Source: JBFELU01 sp041551965 (GTDB lineage Bacteria > Actinomycetota > Acidimicrobiia > Spongiisociales > UBA11373). Taken from it: a DNA stretch of 64,000 nucleotides. Positions 7,765 to 15,629 of this stretch are shown piece after piece (within the stretch, counting starts at the first letter, position 1; each line of letters begins with the position of its first letter). The notes beneath the pieces were generated by a model. That model saw nothing but the letters and a program-made list of their open reading frames with translations, searched no databases and had not been told where the DNA came from. The position numbers and the translations under genes are program-made. The stretch is from NCBI GenBank assembly GCA_041551965.1, contig JBFELU010000004.1, positions 1-64,000 of the forward strand, in the 5' to 3' direction.

Positions 7765-9231
7765 ATGGGGTTGGAACTTCGCGGGATCCGCAAGCACTTC
7801 GGGGCGGTTCGAGCGAATGACGGCATCGATCTGACGGTCCGGGCCGGTGAGCTCCACGGACTCCTGGGGGAGAACGGCGCCGGCAAATCGACCCTGATGA
7901 AGGTGTTGAGTGGGTTCCTGGAGGCCGACTCGGGTGAGGTGGTCCTCGACGACCGGGTGATCTCCATGGAGTCCCCCAAGGACGCCATCGCCGCCGGGAT
8001 CGGGATGCTCCATCAGGATCCTCTGGTGTTCCTGCCCTTCTCGGTCCTCGACAACTTCATGCTGGGAAGCCCCGGAGGGCTCGGCCTCGAGCGCGAGGAC
8101 GCGGCCGAGGGTCTGCGAGAACTCAGCGAACGCTTCGGGTTCGCCTTCGACCCGGACGCTCCGGTGCGCACGCTGACGGTCGGGGAGCGGCAGCAGCTGG
8201 AGATCGTCCGTCTCCTGTGGCTGGGGGCCCGGGTGCTGATCCTCGATGAGCCCACGACCGGCATCTCGGCGACTCAGCGGGAGCAGCTGTTCGCCACGCT
8301 GCGGACGCTGGCAGCCGAGGGGATGATCGTGATCTTCGTCTCCCACAAGCTGGAGGAAGTCGAGGAGCTCTGTCACAAGGTCACCGTGATGCGGCTCGGC
8401 AAGGTCGTCGGGGAGACCGACCTCCCGTGCCCCCCGCAGCAACTCGTGGAGATGATGTTCGGAAGGGTGGTGACCCCCGCGGACCGGGAGGAGGTTCCGC
8501 TCGGCGAGGGGGCGATCACCCTTCGCGACGCGACGATCAGCGAGCGGCTCCTCACGATCACCGATCTGTCGCTCAGCGTGCAGGCCGGCGAGGTCGTCGG
8601 TCTCGCCGGACTGGAAGGCAGCGGCCAGCGGATGCTGTTGCGAGTCTGCGCCGGGCTCTTGCCGTTGGAGCAGGGCAGCCTGTCCCTGGACGGACGGGAC
8701 ATGGCGCGGGCCGGGTACCGGGATTTCATCGAGGCCGGCGTCCACTATCTGCCGGCGGGACGTCTCGAAGAGGGATTGGTGGCAGGTCTCTCCATCACCG
8801 AGCACCTCCTGCTTGCCGCCCGCACCACCGAGTTCTTCATCGATTGGGCGGAGGCGGAACGCCGCGCCGCCGAGTTGATCGAGCGGTACTCGATCAAGGG
8901 GACGCCGGAGTCGCCGGCCGAGTCGCTCTCCGGCGGAAACCAGCAGCGCTTGTTGCTGGCGATGATGCCCCCCCGGATCAGGCTGCTCCTCATGGAACAC
9001 CCGACCCGGGGTCTGGACATCGAGTCGGCCGATTGGGTGTGGACCCAACTGCTGCAGCGCCGTGACGATGGGACGGCGGTCATCTTTGCGTCGGCCGACC
9101 TGGATGAGCTGCTGCGCTACAGCGATCGCATCCTCGTGTTCTTTGCCGGCCGGGTCTTGAGAACCCTGGACGCGGCGACCACCGACGGAGAGCAACTCGG
9201 GTTCCTCATCGGCGGCAAGGAGGTGGCATGA
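7765..9231 (+). CDS. Nucleoside/sugar ABC transporter ATP-binding protein (two ABC domains)
   Basis: 488 residues with tandem nucleotide-binding domains, as in NupO/RbsA/MglA. The first has Walker A GENGAGKS at 35-42, an LTVGERQQLE signature near 139 and a DEPTTG Walker B. The second has a degenerate Walker A (GLEGSGQR) but a full LSGGNQQR signature and LLLMEHPTRGLD, in which the usual catalytic Asp-Glu is replaced by Glu-His. So one composite site is probably catalytically weak, as is common for this family. It is cytoplasmic and energises the permeases encoded next; its stop overlaps the start of the first permease by four bases (ATGA). Confidence 0.9.
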   Translation: MGLELRGIRKHFGAVRANDGIDLTVRAGELHGLLGENGAGKSTLMKVLSGFLEADSGEVVLDDRVISMESPKDAIAAGIGMLHQDPLVFLPFSVLDNFMLGSPGGLGLEREDAAEGLRELSERFGFAFDPDAPVRTLTVGERQQLEIVRLLWLGARVLILDEPTTGISATQREQLFATLRTLAAEGMIVIFVSHKLEEVEELCHKVTVMRLGKVVGETDLPCPPQQLVEMMFGRVVTPADREEVPLGEGAITLRDATISERLLTITDLSLSVQAGEVVGLAGLEGSGQRMLLRVCAGLLPLEQGSLSLDGRDMARAGYRDFIEAGVHYLPAGRLEEGLVAGLSITEHLLLAARTTEFFIDWAEAERRAAELIERYSIKGTPESPAESLSGGNQQRLLLAMMPPRIRLLLMEHPTRGLDIESADWVWTQLLQRRDDGTAVIFASADLDELLRYSDRILVFFAGRVLRTLDAATTDGEQLGFLIGGKEVA

Positions 9232-10280
9232 GCGACCGGCTGCGTCGCGCCGGCGTGATGGCCGCCCCGGTCGGTCTCGCCATCGCGGTGGCACTGCTGC
9301 TGCTCGTGCTGGTGGGAGCCCAGCCGTTCGAGGCGTTCCGCCTCATCTGGAATGGGTCCCTCGGGACCTCCGACAAGCTCCCCGACACGCTGCTGACCTG
9401 GGTTCCGCTGACGCTGGCGGCGGCGGGGTTGATCGTGACGTTTGCCGCCGGGTTGTGGAACATCGGTGTCGAAGGCCAGGTGGTGGTGGGTGCCATCGCC
9501 GCAGCGTGGGTGGTCAGGGAGATCCCCGGACCGGGCGGGCTGGTGATCGTGCTCGCCTTCCTGGCGGGAGCCCTGGGCGGCCTGATTTGGGGGCTCTTCG
9601 CGGGGGTGCTCAAGGTCTACGGGCGGGTCAATGAGATCTTCGGTGGGTTGGGGCTCGATTTCGTGGCGACCGGTCTCGCCGTGTATCTGATCATCGGACC
9701 GTGGAAGCGGGCCGGCGTTGCATCGACCAGCGGAACGGACCTCTTTCGGCGGGAAGTCTGGCTGCCGGAGGCGGCCGGGTACTCGTGGGTTGCCCTGGCG
9801 ATCGCGGTGATCGCTGTGGTGGGTGTGTACCTGCTGATGCGGGGCACCGGCTTCGGCCTCCGGCTCAAGGCGGTCGGCAGCAACTCCCAGAGCGCATTCC
9901 TGCTCGGCATACCCACCGGGCGCTACATGCTGGCGGCCTTTGCGATCTGCGGGGCGCTGGCGGGCACCGCCGGGACGGTGCAGGCATTGGGGTTTCACCA
10001 CAAGCTGGTGCCGGCGGTCTCGGGAGGGTATGGGTTCCTCGGCATCCTCGTCGTCCTGTTGGCGGTCTTTCGCGCCGCCTGGATCGCACCGATCGCTCTG
10101 TTCTTCATGATGCTGTCGGTGGGCAGCACCCAGCTCAGCCTGAGGCTCGGGCTCGACTCGGCGATCGGCGGCGTGTTGCAGGGAATCCTGGTGCTGTTCA
10201 CGCTCCTGGCGGGGGGCTTCCAAGTCCGGCGGATGCATCTCGCTCGAAGATCGGCCGTCACCGCTTTCGTGGAGGAGTAG
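9228..10280 (+). CDS. Nucleoside ABC transporter permease, first subunit
   Basis: 350 residues and about nine hydrophobic helices of the BPD_transp_2 type. The stretch TLAAAGLIVTFAAGLWNIGVEGQ is the conserved first coupling region of NupP/BmpC-like permeases. Translation is coupled to the ATPase by an ATGA overlap, and the partner permease starts two bases after its stop. A large insert-free core and a basic C-terminal tail (RRMHLARRS) facing the cytoplasm are visible. It forms a heterodimeric channel with the next gene product. Confidence 0.9.
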   Translation: MSDRLRRAGVMAAPVGLAIAVALLLLVLVGAQPFEAFRLIWNGSLGTSDKLPDTLLTWVPLTLAAAGLIVTFAAGLWNIGVEGQVVVGAIAAAWVVREIPGPGGLVIVLAFLAGALGGLIWGLFAGVLKVYGRVNEIFGGLGLDFVATGLAVYLIIGPWKRAGVASTSGTDLFRREVWLPEAAGYSWVALAIAVIAVVGVYLLMRGTGFGLRLKAVGSNSQSAFLLGIPTGRYMLAAFAICGALAGTAGTVQALGFHHKLVPAVSGGYGFLGILVVLLAVFRAAWIAPIALFFMMLSVGSTQLSLRLGLDSAIGGVLQGILVLFTLLAGGFQVRRMHLARRSAVTAFVEE

Positions 10281-10282
10281 GG

Positions 10283-11224
10283 ATGGAAGCAACGATTGCC
10301 TCGATCGTGGCCGCCGCCGCACCGCTCGTCTACGCCGTGGTGGGGGAGACGATCGCGGAGAAGGCGGGGGTGATCAACCTGTCACTCGACGGGAGCATCA
10401 TGCTGTCGGCGATGGCGGGCTTTGCGATCGCGCACATCACCGGCAGCGCCGTCGTCGGCTTCCTGATGGCGATCGCCGTGTCGGCGGCGGTGGCGGCCCT
10501 CATTGCGTTCGCCAGCATCGAGCTCCGGCTGAACCAGATCGCCGTCGGGTTCGTCCTGACCCTGCTCGCCGCCGACCTGTCGGCGTTCCTCGGCAACTCT
10601 TACGTCGGGCTCCAGGGCGAACAGGTCCCGGCCTGGGCGATCCCCGGCCTCTCGAAGATCCCGTTCCTCGGTGAGGTCCTGTTCAACCACAACCTGTCGG
10701 TGTACGGCTCTTTCCTGGTGGTGATCGTCGCCTACCTCTTCCTGTATCGCACCCGGCGGGGGCTCGAGCTGCAGGGAATCGGGGAGCGCCCGGAAGCGGC
10801 GTTCGCCCGGGGGATCCCCGTCAACCGCCTCCGCTATCTCTACACGATCATCGGGGGTGCCCTCGTCGGCATCGCCGGGGCCGCGTTCTCGCTCGATGTC
10901 AAGCTCGGCTGGCGGGAGGGGCTCACCCAGAACTTCGGCTGGATCGCCCTGGCGATCGTGATCTTCGGTGGCTGGCATCCGGTCCGGGCCGCCGTCGGCT
11001 GCTACCTCTTCGGGACGCTCCAGATCGCGGCACTGAAACTCCAGCCGGTATGGCCGGATCTGTCGCAGATCTTGCCGATCATGCCGTTTGCGTTGATGAT
11101 CTTCACTCTGCTTCTGGTCTACCTGGATTGGTTCCGCCGCCTCGGGGACCGGCATCCCGGTTGGCGACGGCTCCTCGCCAGCGATCCTCCCTCGGCGATC
11201 GGCACTCCCTTCCGCCGCGAATAG
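10283..11224 (+). CDS. Nucleoside ABC transporter permease, second subunit
   Basis: 313 residues beginning MEATIASIVAAAAPLVYAVVGETIAEKAG, with INLSLDGSIM following, a hallmark of the NupQ/BmpD half of these transporters. About eight to nine membrane helices are visible. The upstream permease ends in GGAGGAGTAG, which doubles as the ribosome site. It is the last gene of the unit and converges with the UlaG-like gene four bases downstream, so no separate terminator fits between them. Confidence 0.9.
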   Translation: MEATIASIVAAAAPLVYAVVGETIAEKAGVINLSLDGSIMLSAMAGFAIAHITGSAVVGFLMAIAVSAAVAALIAFASIELRLNQIAVGFVLTLLAADLSAFLGNSYVGLQGEQVPAWAIPGLSKIPFLGEVLFNHNLSVYGSFLVVIVAYLFLYRTRRGLELQGIGERPEAAFARGIPVNRLRYLYTIIGGALVGIAGAAFSLDVKLGWREGLTQNFGWIALAIVIFGGWHPVRAAVGCYLFGTLQIAALKLQPVWPDLSQILPIMPFALMIFTLLLVYLDWFRRLGDRHPGWRRLLASDPPSAIGTPFRRE

Positions 11225-11228
11225 CAGA

Positions 11229-11939
11229 TCAGCCGACCGGTTCGCCGATCGTCAGCTCGGCGACCTCGATGCCGCTGCCTTCCAGGGCGGTGGTGAGCTC
11301 GGTGGGCGTGCCGGCGAGGATCGGGAAGGTCCCGTAGTGCATTGGCACCACGGTGGTGACCCCGAGCAGACGGGCGGCGTGGGCGGCCTGAGCCGGATCC
11401 ATCACGTAATGCCCGCCGATCGGGAGCAGGGCGACGTCGGGTCGGAAGAGCTCTCCGATGAGCGCCATGTCTCCGAAGACCATCGTGTCCCCGGCGTGGT
11501 AGATCCTGGCTCCGCCCGGGAACTCGAGGACCCATCCCGCCGGGTCGCCGCCGTCGATGATGCCTTCCTCGCCCGAGATGCCGCTCGAGTGAACGGCGTC
11601 GACCATGGTGCCTTTCACGTCGCCCGGTCCGATCACGGTGCCGCCCTTGTTCAAGCCCACGATGCCCGAGAGGCCGAGCCTCTCGAGGTGCACCGCGATC
11701 TCGTGGATGCAGAACACCTGAGCGCCCTTGTCGGCCAGCGAGGGTGTGTCCCCGAAATGATCGAAGTGGCCGTGAGTGAGGAACACGGCATCCACCCGAT
11801 CCGGGTCCTGCTCCTCGGCGGGGCAGGAAGGATTGCCGTCGAGCCACGGATCCACGAAGACGGTGGTGCCGTCGCCGGTCTTGAACCGAAACGCGGCGTG
11901 ACCGAGCCAGGTCATCTCGATGCCCTTGAGGTCCATCAT
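11229..11939 (-). CDS. UlaG-like metallo-beta-lactamase-fold hydrolase (UPF0173 family)
   Basis: 236 residues. LTHGHFDHFGD places the metal motif HxHxDH at 56-61, GHAAFRF near the N-terminus and YHAGDTMVFGDM in the second half complete the zinc site, and MHYGTFP near the end is the family's C-terminal signature. Family members are metal-dependent hydrolases; most UPF0173 proteins have no assigned substrate. GAGGAGGA precedes the ATG and a TAGACT -10 lies at 11962-11967. It is transcribed alone, convergent with the transporter operon. Confidence 0.88.
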   Translation of the reverse strand: MMDLKGIEMTWLGHAAFRFKTGDGTTVFVDPWLDGNPSCPAEEQDPDRVDAVFLTHGHFDHFGDTPSLADKGAQVFCIHEIAVHLERLGLSGIVGLNKGGTVIGPGDVKGTMVDAVHSSGISGEEGIIDGGDPAGWVLEFPGGARIYHAGDTMVFGDMALIGELFRPDVALLPIGGHYVMDPAQAAHAARLLGVTTVVPMHYGTFPILAGTPTELTTALEGSGIEVAELTIGEPVG

Positions 11940-11978
11940 TCCTCCTCGCGCGTTGGTGGGGAGTCTATGGCTCGAGTT

Positions 11979-12830
11979 TCAGTCCTCGGCGAAGGGCTCC
12001 TCGCCTTCGGTGGTCTCGCGGAGAAAGCGCTCGATCTCGGCGGCGATCTGTTCGCCGGAAGCCACCTCACCCTGGGCATCGGCGAGAGCCTCGAGCCGTT
12101 CCACGAGGGCGACGGCCTCGGGCCGCTCGGCGATGGCCGCATCGAGCCGACGCCGCTGGTCGGCGGCGTCATCCACCAGTGACCCCAGGGGAATCGCAAC
12201 GCCGGCGTGTCGGGCCACCCGTTCCACGATGCTCACCACCCCGGGGTAGTAGACGCCGCCGACGTAGTGAGGCACCCGTGCCCAGAAGCCGACGGCCGGA
12301 ATCCCCTGGTCGACGAGCGATCGCTCCACGACGTTCACGGCTGCGGCGGGAACCCGGAGCAGGCCCTCCGGGTAGTTCTCGTCCTCGGAGAGCAAGTCGC
12401 GCTGCGACGCCGTCGTCAGGATCGCCGTCGGCCGCGTATGCGGCGCAGCCCAGGGGATCCCTCCCAGAGAGACGAGTTCGACGACACCGAGCGAGGCGGC
12501 GAGGTCGGCGACGGCGGATCCGAGTTCCTTCCATCGCCAATTCGGTTCGACCCCGGTCAGCACCAGGATGTCTCGGTCTTCGATGCGTCGGCGGCGAACG
12601 CTCAACTCCGGCCACTCGATCTGTTGCATCGTTCCCTCGACGAAATCGACCGTTGGTCGGGTGACCCGGTAGTCGTAGAGCGCATCGGAGTCGAACACGA
12701 CCGCCGCCGGCTGGTCGTCGGCAATGTGCTTGGCCGCCGCGGTGCCGACGGATCCCGCACTGACCCACCCTTCGAATGCCGCGATCAGGAGCGGAGCAGT
12801 CAGGGGCCCGAGATCCCGGATCTCATACAT
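11979..12830 (-). CDS. PAC2-family protein (proteasome assembly chaperone fold)
   Basis: 283 residues. The start MYEIRDLGPLTAPLLIAAFEGW, then FDSDALYDYRVTRPTV and GGIPWAAPHTRP, match the PAC2 family common in actinobacteria, whose archaeal and eukaryotic relatives bind proteasome alpha subunits. The bacterial function is unknown. The ATG at 12830 is supported by a TACCCT box seven bases upstream; the longer upstream frame is unsupported. The C-terminal third is a charged helical region (DAADQRRRLDAAI). It lies 28 bases after the histidine kinase gene on the same strand, so partial read-through is possible. Confidence 0.86.
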   Translation of the reverse strand: MYEIRDLGPLTAPLLIAAFEGWVSAGSVGTAAAKHIADDQPAAVVFDSDALYDYRVTRPTVDFVEGTMQQIEWPELSVRRRRIEDRDILVLTGVEPNWRWKELGSAVADLAASLGVVELVSLGGIPWAAPHTRPTAILTTASQRDLLSEDENYPEGLLRVPAAAVNVVERSLVDQGIPAVGFWARVPHYVGGVYYPGVVSIVERVARHAGVAIPLGSLVDDAADQRRRLDAAIAERPEAVALVERLEALADAQGEVASGEQIAAEIERFLRETTEGEEPFAED

Positions 12831-12837
12831 CGAGATC

Positions 12838-12843
12838 AGGGTA
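12838..12843 (-). promoter_or_regulatory. -10 box for the PAC2 gene (leaderless type)
   Basis: TACCCT on the minus strand, 7 nt before ATG 12830; no Shine-Dalgarno in between. Confidence 0.5.
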
Positions 12844-12858
12844 GAGGGTGATGATCGT

Positions 12859-14355
12859 TCAGTCGGCGAGGACGTTTCGAGCCTGAGCAACCCAGGCCTC
12901 GATGCGGGATCGAGGGAGTCGGAGGTGGTCGGCGAGTCGATCGAGGTCGGCATCGAGGAGCTCGGTGAGGCTGTGGACTCCCATCTCGGCCAGCCGAACT
13001 TCATGGGCGGGTCCGATGCCTCGAACGAGCGTGAGTTCTTCGGGCGGGCGGGGGGACTCGCCGCTCATCGGAAGGCTGAGTCGGAATCGAGTGGTTCCGT
13101 TGGTTCGGTGGTAGTCGATTGAACCGCCCATGCCCTCGGCGAGGAGACGGGTGATCGAGAGGCCGAGGCCGACGCTGCCGGTGATCAGCGGTCGGTCACC
13201 GTGGTGGACGAAGGGAGAGAAGAGGCGGTCGCGGATCTCGTCGGGGACTCCCGGGCCGTCGTCGCTCACCGTGAGGGTGTAGACGCCGTTCTGCCGGCGT
13301 CCGGTGATGTCGAGGTGCTTGCCGCCGTGGCGTCGTGCGTTGGAGATCAGGTTGCGCAGTATCTGGCGCACCCGGAGGGCGTCGGCCACCACCGTCTCCG
13401 GTGCCACCTCGACGTGGATCTCATCCCCGGTTCGCTGGAACTCGCCGACGGTCGTGTTCACCTGGGCGGCGATCGAAGTCGGTTCGGTGTGGAACGACAG
13501 CCGGCCGACCTCGGCCTGGGCGGAGACGAGAAGGTCTTCGACCATGCGCTTCAACTCCGTCGACTGGTCGATCACCACGCCGTTGAGCTCCTCGGTGAGC
13601 CCGGGTTCGAAGTCCGAGTCCTCGATGGCCAGGGCGGCCCCGTAGATGCCGGTCAGGGGCGTGCGCAGTTCGTGGGAGATGTTGGCGATCAGCCGATCCT
13701 TGGACCGGTTGACCTCCCGCTCGTGAGCCAGTTCCGCATCGAGTATCAGCTGGCGGCGGCGGCGCCGCGCATAGGCGAATAAGCCCAGGAGTGCGATCCC
13801 CGGCACGCCGAAGGCCACCATGAATCGGGCGGCGGTGGCGACCCGGCTCGCCTCGCTCGAAGCCTCGGCGATCGCCCGGGCTCGCCCGTCACGAATCACC
13901 ACCAGTTCATCGATGAGGACCTCGTACCGGTCGGCGAGCGCGGCGGCCGAATCCGATGCTTCCTCAGTCCGGTCCCCCTCGAGTTCGGCGATGAGGGCCT
14001 CGGAGGCTTCGGTGACTGCGACGACCGCGGCCGTGAGCGCGGGGTCGTCGGCGTCGAGGAGGGCGGTGAGTTCGGAGGCCCGGGCCTGGATCACCGCCAG
14101 GATCTCGCGGGCGTCCTCGACCAGCAGCGCCAGTGACGCCTCGGCTCCGCCGGTCTCGGCGACGAGCAAGGCGCTGCCCAGCGTGGTGCGGGCGGCGGCG
14201 GTGGTGCCCAGCAGTGATTCGGCCCGCTGCTGGACCCGGGCATCGTCGGCCGTCTCGGTGACGCCGTCGGCATTGGTGAAGACGAGCGCCAGCGACGCCA
14301 GGATCCCGGCGACGGCGACGAGCGCCCCGCCCATCAAATGTCCGGTTCGGTGCAC
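12859..14355 (-). CDS. Orphan sensor histidine kinase with C-terminal helix-hairpin-helix domain
   Basis: 498 residues. Two membrane helices (about 9-27 and 177-196) bracket an extracytoplasmic, Ala/Glu-rich helical domain of about 150 residues. Then come a HisKA dimerisation domain with phospho-acceptor His228 (ISHELRTPLTG), an HATPase domain with N-box NLISNARRH, DDGPGVPD and GLGLSITR, and from about 445 a tail reading VRGIGPAHEVRLAEMGVHS that is a helix-hairpin-helix fold of the DUF4332/TfoX-C kind. Such tails bind DNA or other proteins elsewhere; on a kinase it is unusual. No response regulator is nearby. A GTG start is used here; ATG 14334 is an alternative. Confidence 0.87.
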   Translation of the reverse strand: MHRTGHLMGGALVAVAGILASLALVFTNADGVTETADDARVQQRAESLLGTTAAARTTLGSALLVAETGGAEASLALLVEDAREILAVIQARASELTALLDADDPALTAAVVAVTEASEALIAELEGDRTEEASDSAAALADRYEVLIDELVVIRDGRARAIAEASSEASRVATAARFMVAFGVPGIALLGLFAYARRRRRQLILDAELAHEREVNRSKDRLIANISHELRTPLTGIYGAALAIEDSDFEPGLTEELNGVVIDQSTELKRMVEDLLVSAQAEVGRLSFHTEPTSIAAQVNTTVGEFQRTGDEIHVEVAPETVVADALRVRQILRNLISNARRHGGKHLDITGRRQNGVYTLTVSDDGPGVPDEIRDRLFSPFVHHGDRPLITGSVGLGLSITRLLAEGMGGSIDYHRTNGTTRFRLSLPMSGESPRPPEELTLVRGIGPAHEVRLAEMGVHSLTELLDADLDRLADHLRLPRSRIEAWVAQARNVLAD

Positions 14356-14424
14356 TGACTAGTGCCTTCGGCTTCGGGCGAATGAATCTTGAGAACCGGG
14401 GCAGGCCGGGCCGATTCATGCTCG

Positions 14425-15417
14425 ATGAGGTGGAGAAGACTGCTCCGCGCGGCGGCGGTGATTGTTGCCGCTGCTGCGCTCCTGGGGACACAGACGCTCG
14501 TCGGCCCGGCCGCGGCATTGGGCTCACCGGCCGCGGATTCGATCGCCGATGACGAGGGGGGACTGCGAGTCAGCACCGGCGATCCGCGGAACGGCGGGGG
14601 CAACAACGGCAACGGCGACGGCAACAACGGCAACGGTGGCGGGACCGAGGGTGGTAACCCCGGAAACGGTGGGGGCAACAACGGCAACGGCGACGGCACC
14701 AACGGCAACGGCAACGGGGCGGTGGAAGACGGCGACGTGGGTGGCGACGGCGGGGATGGGAGCGGCGGTGTGGATGATCCGGTGAATGGAGATCCGGTGA
14801 GTGATGATCCGGGTGGGGGAGGGGGTGTCGACGGCGAACCGGTGGTGGATGATCCGGTCGTCGCGGACCCGGTGAGCGGCGATCCGGTTGAGGACGATGC
14901 GGGTGATCAAGGTGAGCGGCCGGCGGTGGACATGATGCTGCTCGATGGCTCCATCGAGGATGATCTCCTGAGCGGCGATCCCACGGCGGAGGGCGACGGT
15001 GGTGACGTCGACGACGCCGGGGACGTGGCGGCCGGGACTCAGGATGACCGCGATCCGAGCGTGGAGGCCATCGAGGCGGAGACCGTCGGCGAAGATCCGG
15101 TGATGCTGCTCGTGACCGCCACCCCGACGGTGGTCGCTCGAGCCGAGCCGACGATCATCGTCGCCGCCGAAGAAACCGGCGGCGGTCTGTCCGGTTCCCT
15201 CCATCGAGTGCTCGAGCCGGTCCTGCCCCCGGCCCTCGTGGCCGTAGTGGTGTCCCCGTTCGTGATTCTTCAAGCGCTCGGTGGAGCGCTCACCTCATCG
15301 GGTCTGGGGCTGGCACTGCCGATGGCGGTCCTCGTGCTCGGCCTCAGCGGTCGGCGCACCCGGCGCCGGCTGCTGGTGCTCGACCTCGATCTGCCCTCCT
15401 CCGAGGAATCGACCTAG
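14425..15417 (+). CDS. Low-complexity secreted or cell-surface protein
   Basis: 330 residues from ATG 14425 (a TTG at 14389 would add 12). A basic-hydrophobic signal (MRWRRLLRAAAVIVAAAALL) is followed by a Gly/Asn-rich block (about 55-105), then an acidic block with repeated DDPV/GDPV units (about 115-180), a less repetitive acidic part, and near the C-terminus a hydrophobic double segment (ALVAVVVSPFVILQALGG... and LGLALPMAVLVLGL) followed by RRTRRR. That end resembles a membrane anchor with a cytoplasmic positive stop. No enzyme motif is seen. It may be a flexible cell-wall spanner; function unknown. Confidence 0.65.
   Translation: MRWRRLLRAAAVIVAAAALLGTQTLVGPAAALGSPAADSIADDEGGLRVSTGDPRNGGGNNGNGDGNNGNGGGTEGGNPGNGGGNNGNGDGTNGNGNGAVEDGDVGGDGGDGSGGVDDPVNGDPVSDDPGGGGGVDGEPVVDDPVVADPVSGDPVEDDAGDQGERPAVDMMLLDGSIEDDLLSGDPTAEGDGGDVDDAGDVAAGTQDDRDPSVEAIEAETVGEDPVMLLVTATPTVVARAEPTIIVAAEETGGGLSGSLHRVLEPVLPPALVAVVVSPFVILQALGGALTSSGLGLALPMAVLVLGLSGRRTRRRLLVLDLDLPSSEEST
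14582..14720 (+). repeat. Gly/Asn-coding tandem repeat
   Basis: Imperfect repeats of the type GGCAACAACGGCAACGGC encode alternating Gly-Asn blocks, interrupted once by a Thr-Glu-Gly-Gly unit. Such a tract is prone to slippage, so its length may vary between strains. Confidence 0.75.
14775..14895 (+). repeat. GATCCGGTG-type repeat coding DPV units
   Basis: Six or so copies of GATCCGGT(G/C/T) at irregular spacing encode D-P-V within an acidic, proline-punctuated segment. Confidence 0.6.
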
Positions 15418-15420
15418 GCG

Positions 15421-15591
15421 TCAGCGTCTCTTGACCGGAAAAAGGTAGGAGCCCGTCACGGAGCTGGTGTGGCCGTCGTCCCACAGGACCTCGACCGATT
15501 GTCCGTGCACGTCGACCACCTTGCCGCGACGCGGAACCTGGCCGACCCTCTTCGTTAGCTCTTGGACTTGCATGCCTTTTCGCAAGCGCAC
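15421..15591 (-). CDS. Small DUF1918-like protein (56 aa)
   Basis: A compact beta-rich protein whose second half, RGKVVDVHGQSVEVLWDDGH followed by SYLFPVKRR, matches the 'GxVxEVxG...VxWDDGH...FxPG' layout of DUF1918, a small SH3-like actinobacterial family of unknown role. GTG 15591 was chosen because GAGGAGG lies five bases upstream; a longer frame exists but runs into the end of the neighbouring HTTM gene. It may be co-transcribed with that operon. Function unknown; a nucleic-acid or protein-binding role is only suggested by the fold. Confidence 0.68.
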   Translation of the reverse strand: MRLRKGMQVQELTKRVGQVPRRGKVVDVHGQSVEVLWDDGHTSSVTGSYLFPVKRR

Positions 15592-15629
15592 GGCAGCCTC
15601 CTCTGCAGCCGATTGTACGCGGCGCTTCG

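Noticed and set aside
6559..9294. A 911-codon minus-strand open frame over the nucleoside transporter genes
   Set aside because: Antisense to a BMP lipoprotein and a two-domain ATPase with all motifs intact; no start site or domain of its own.
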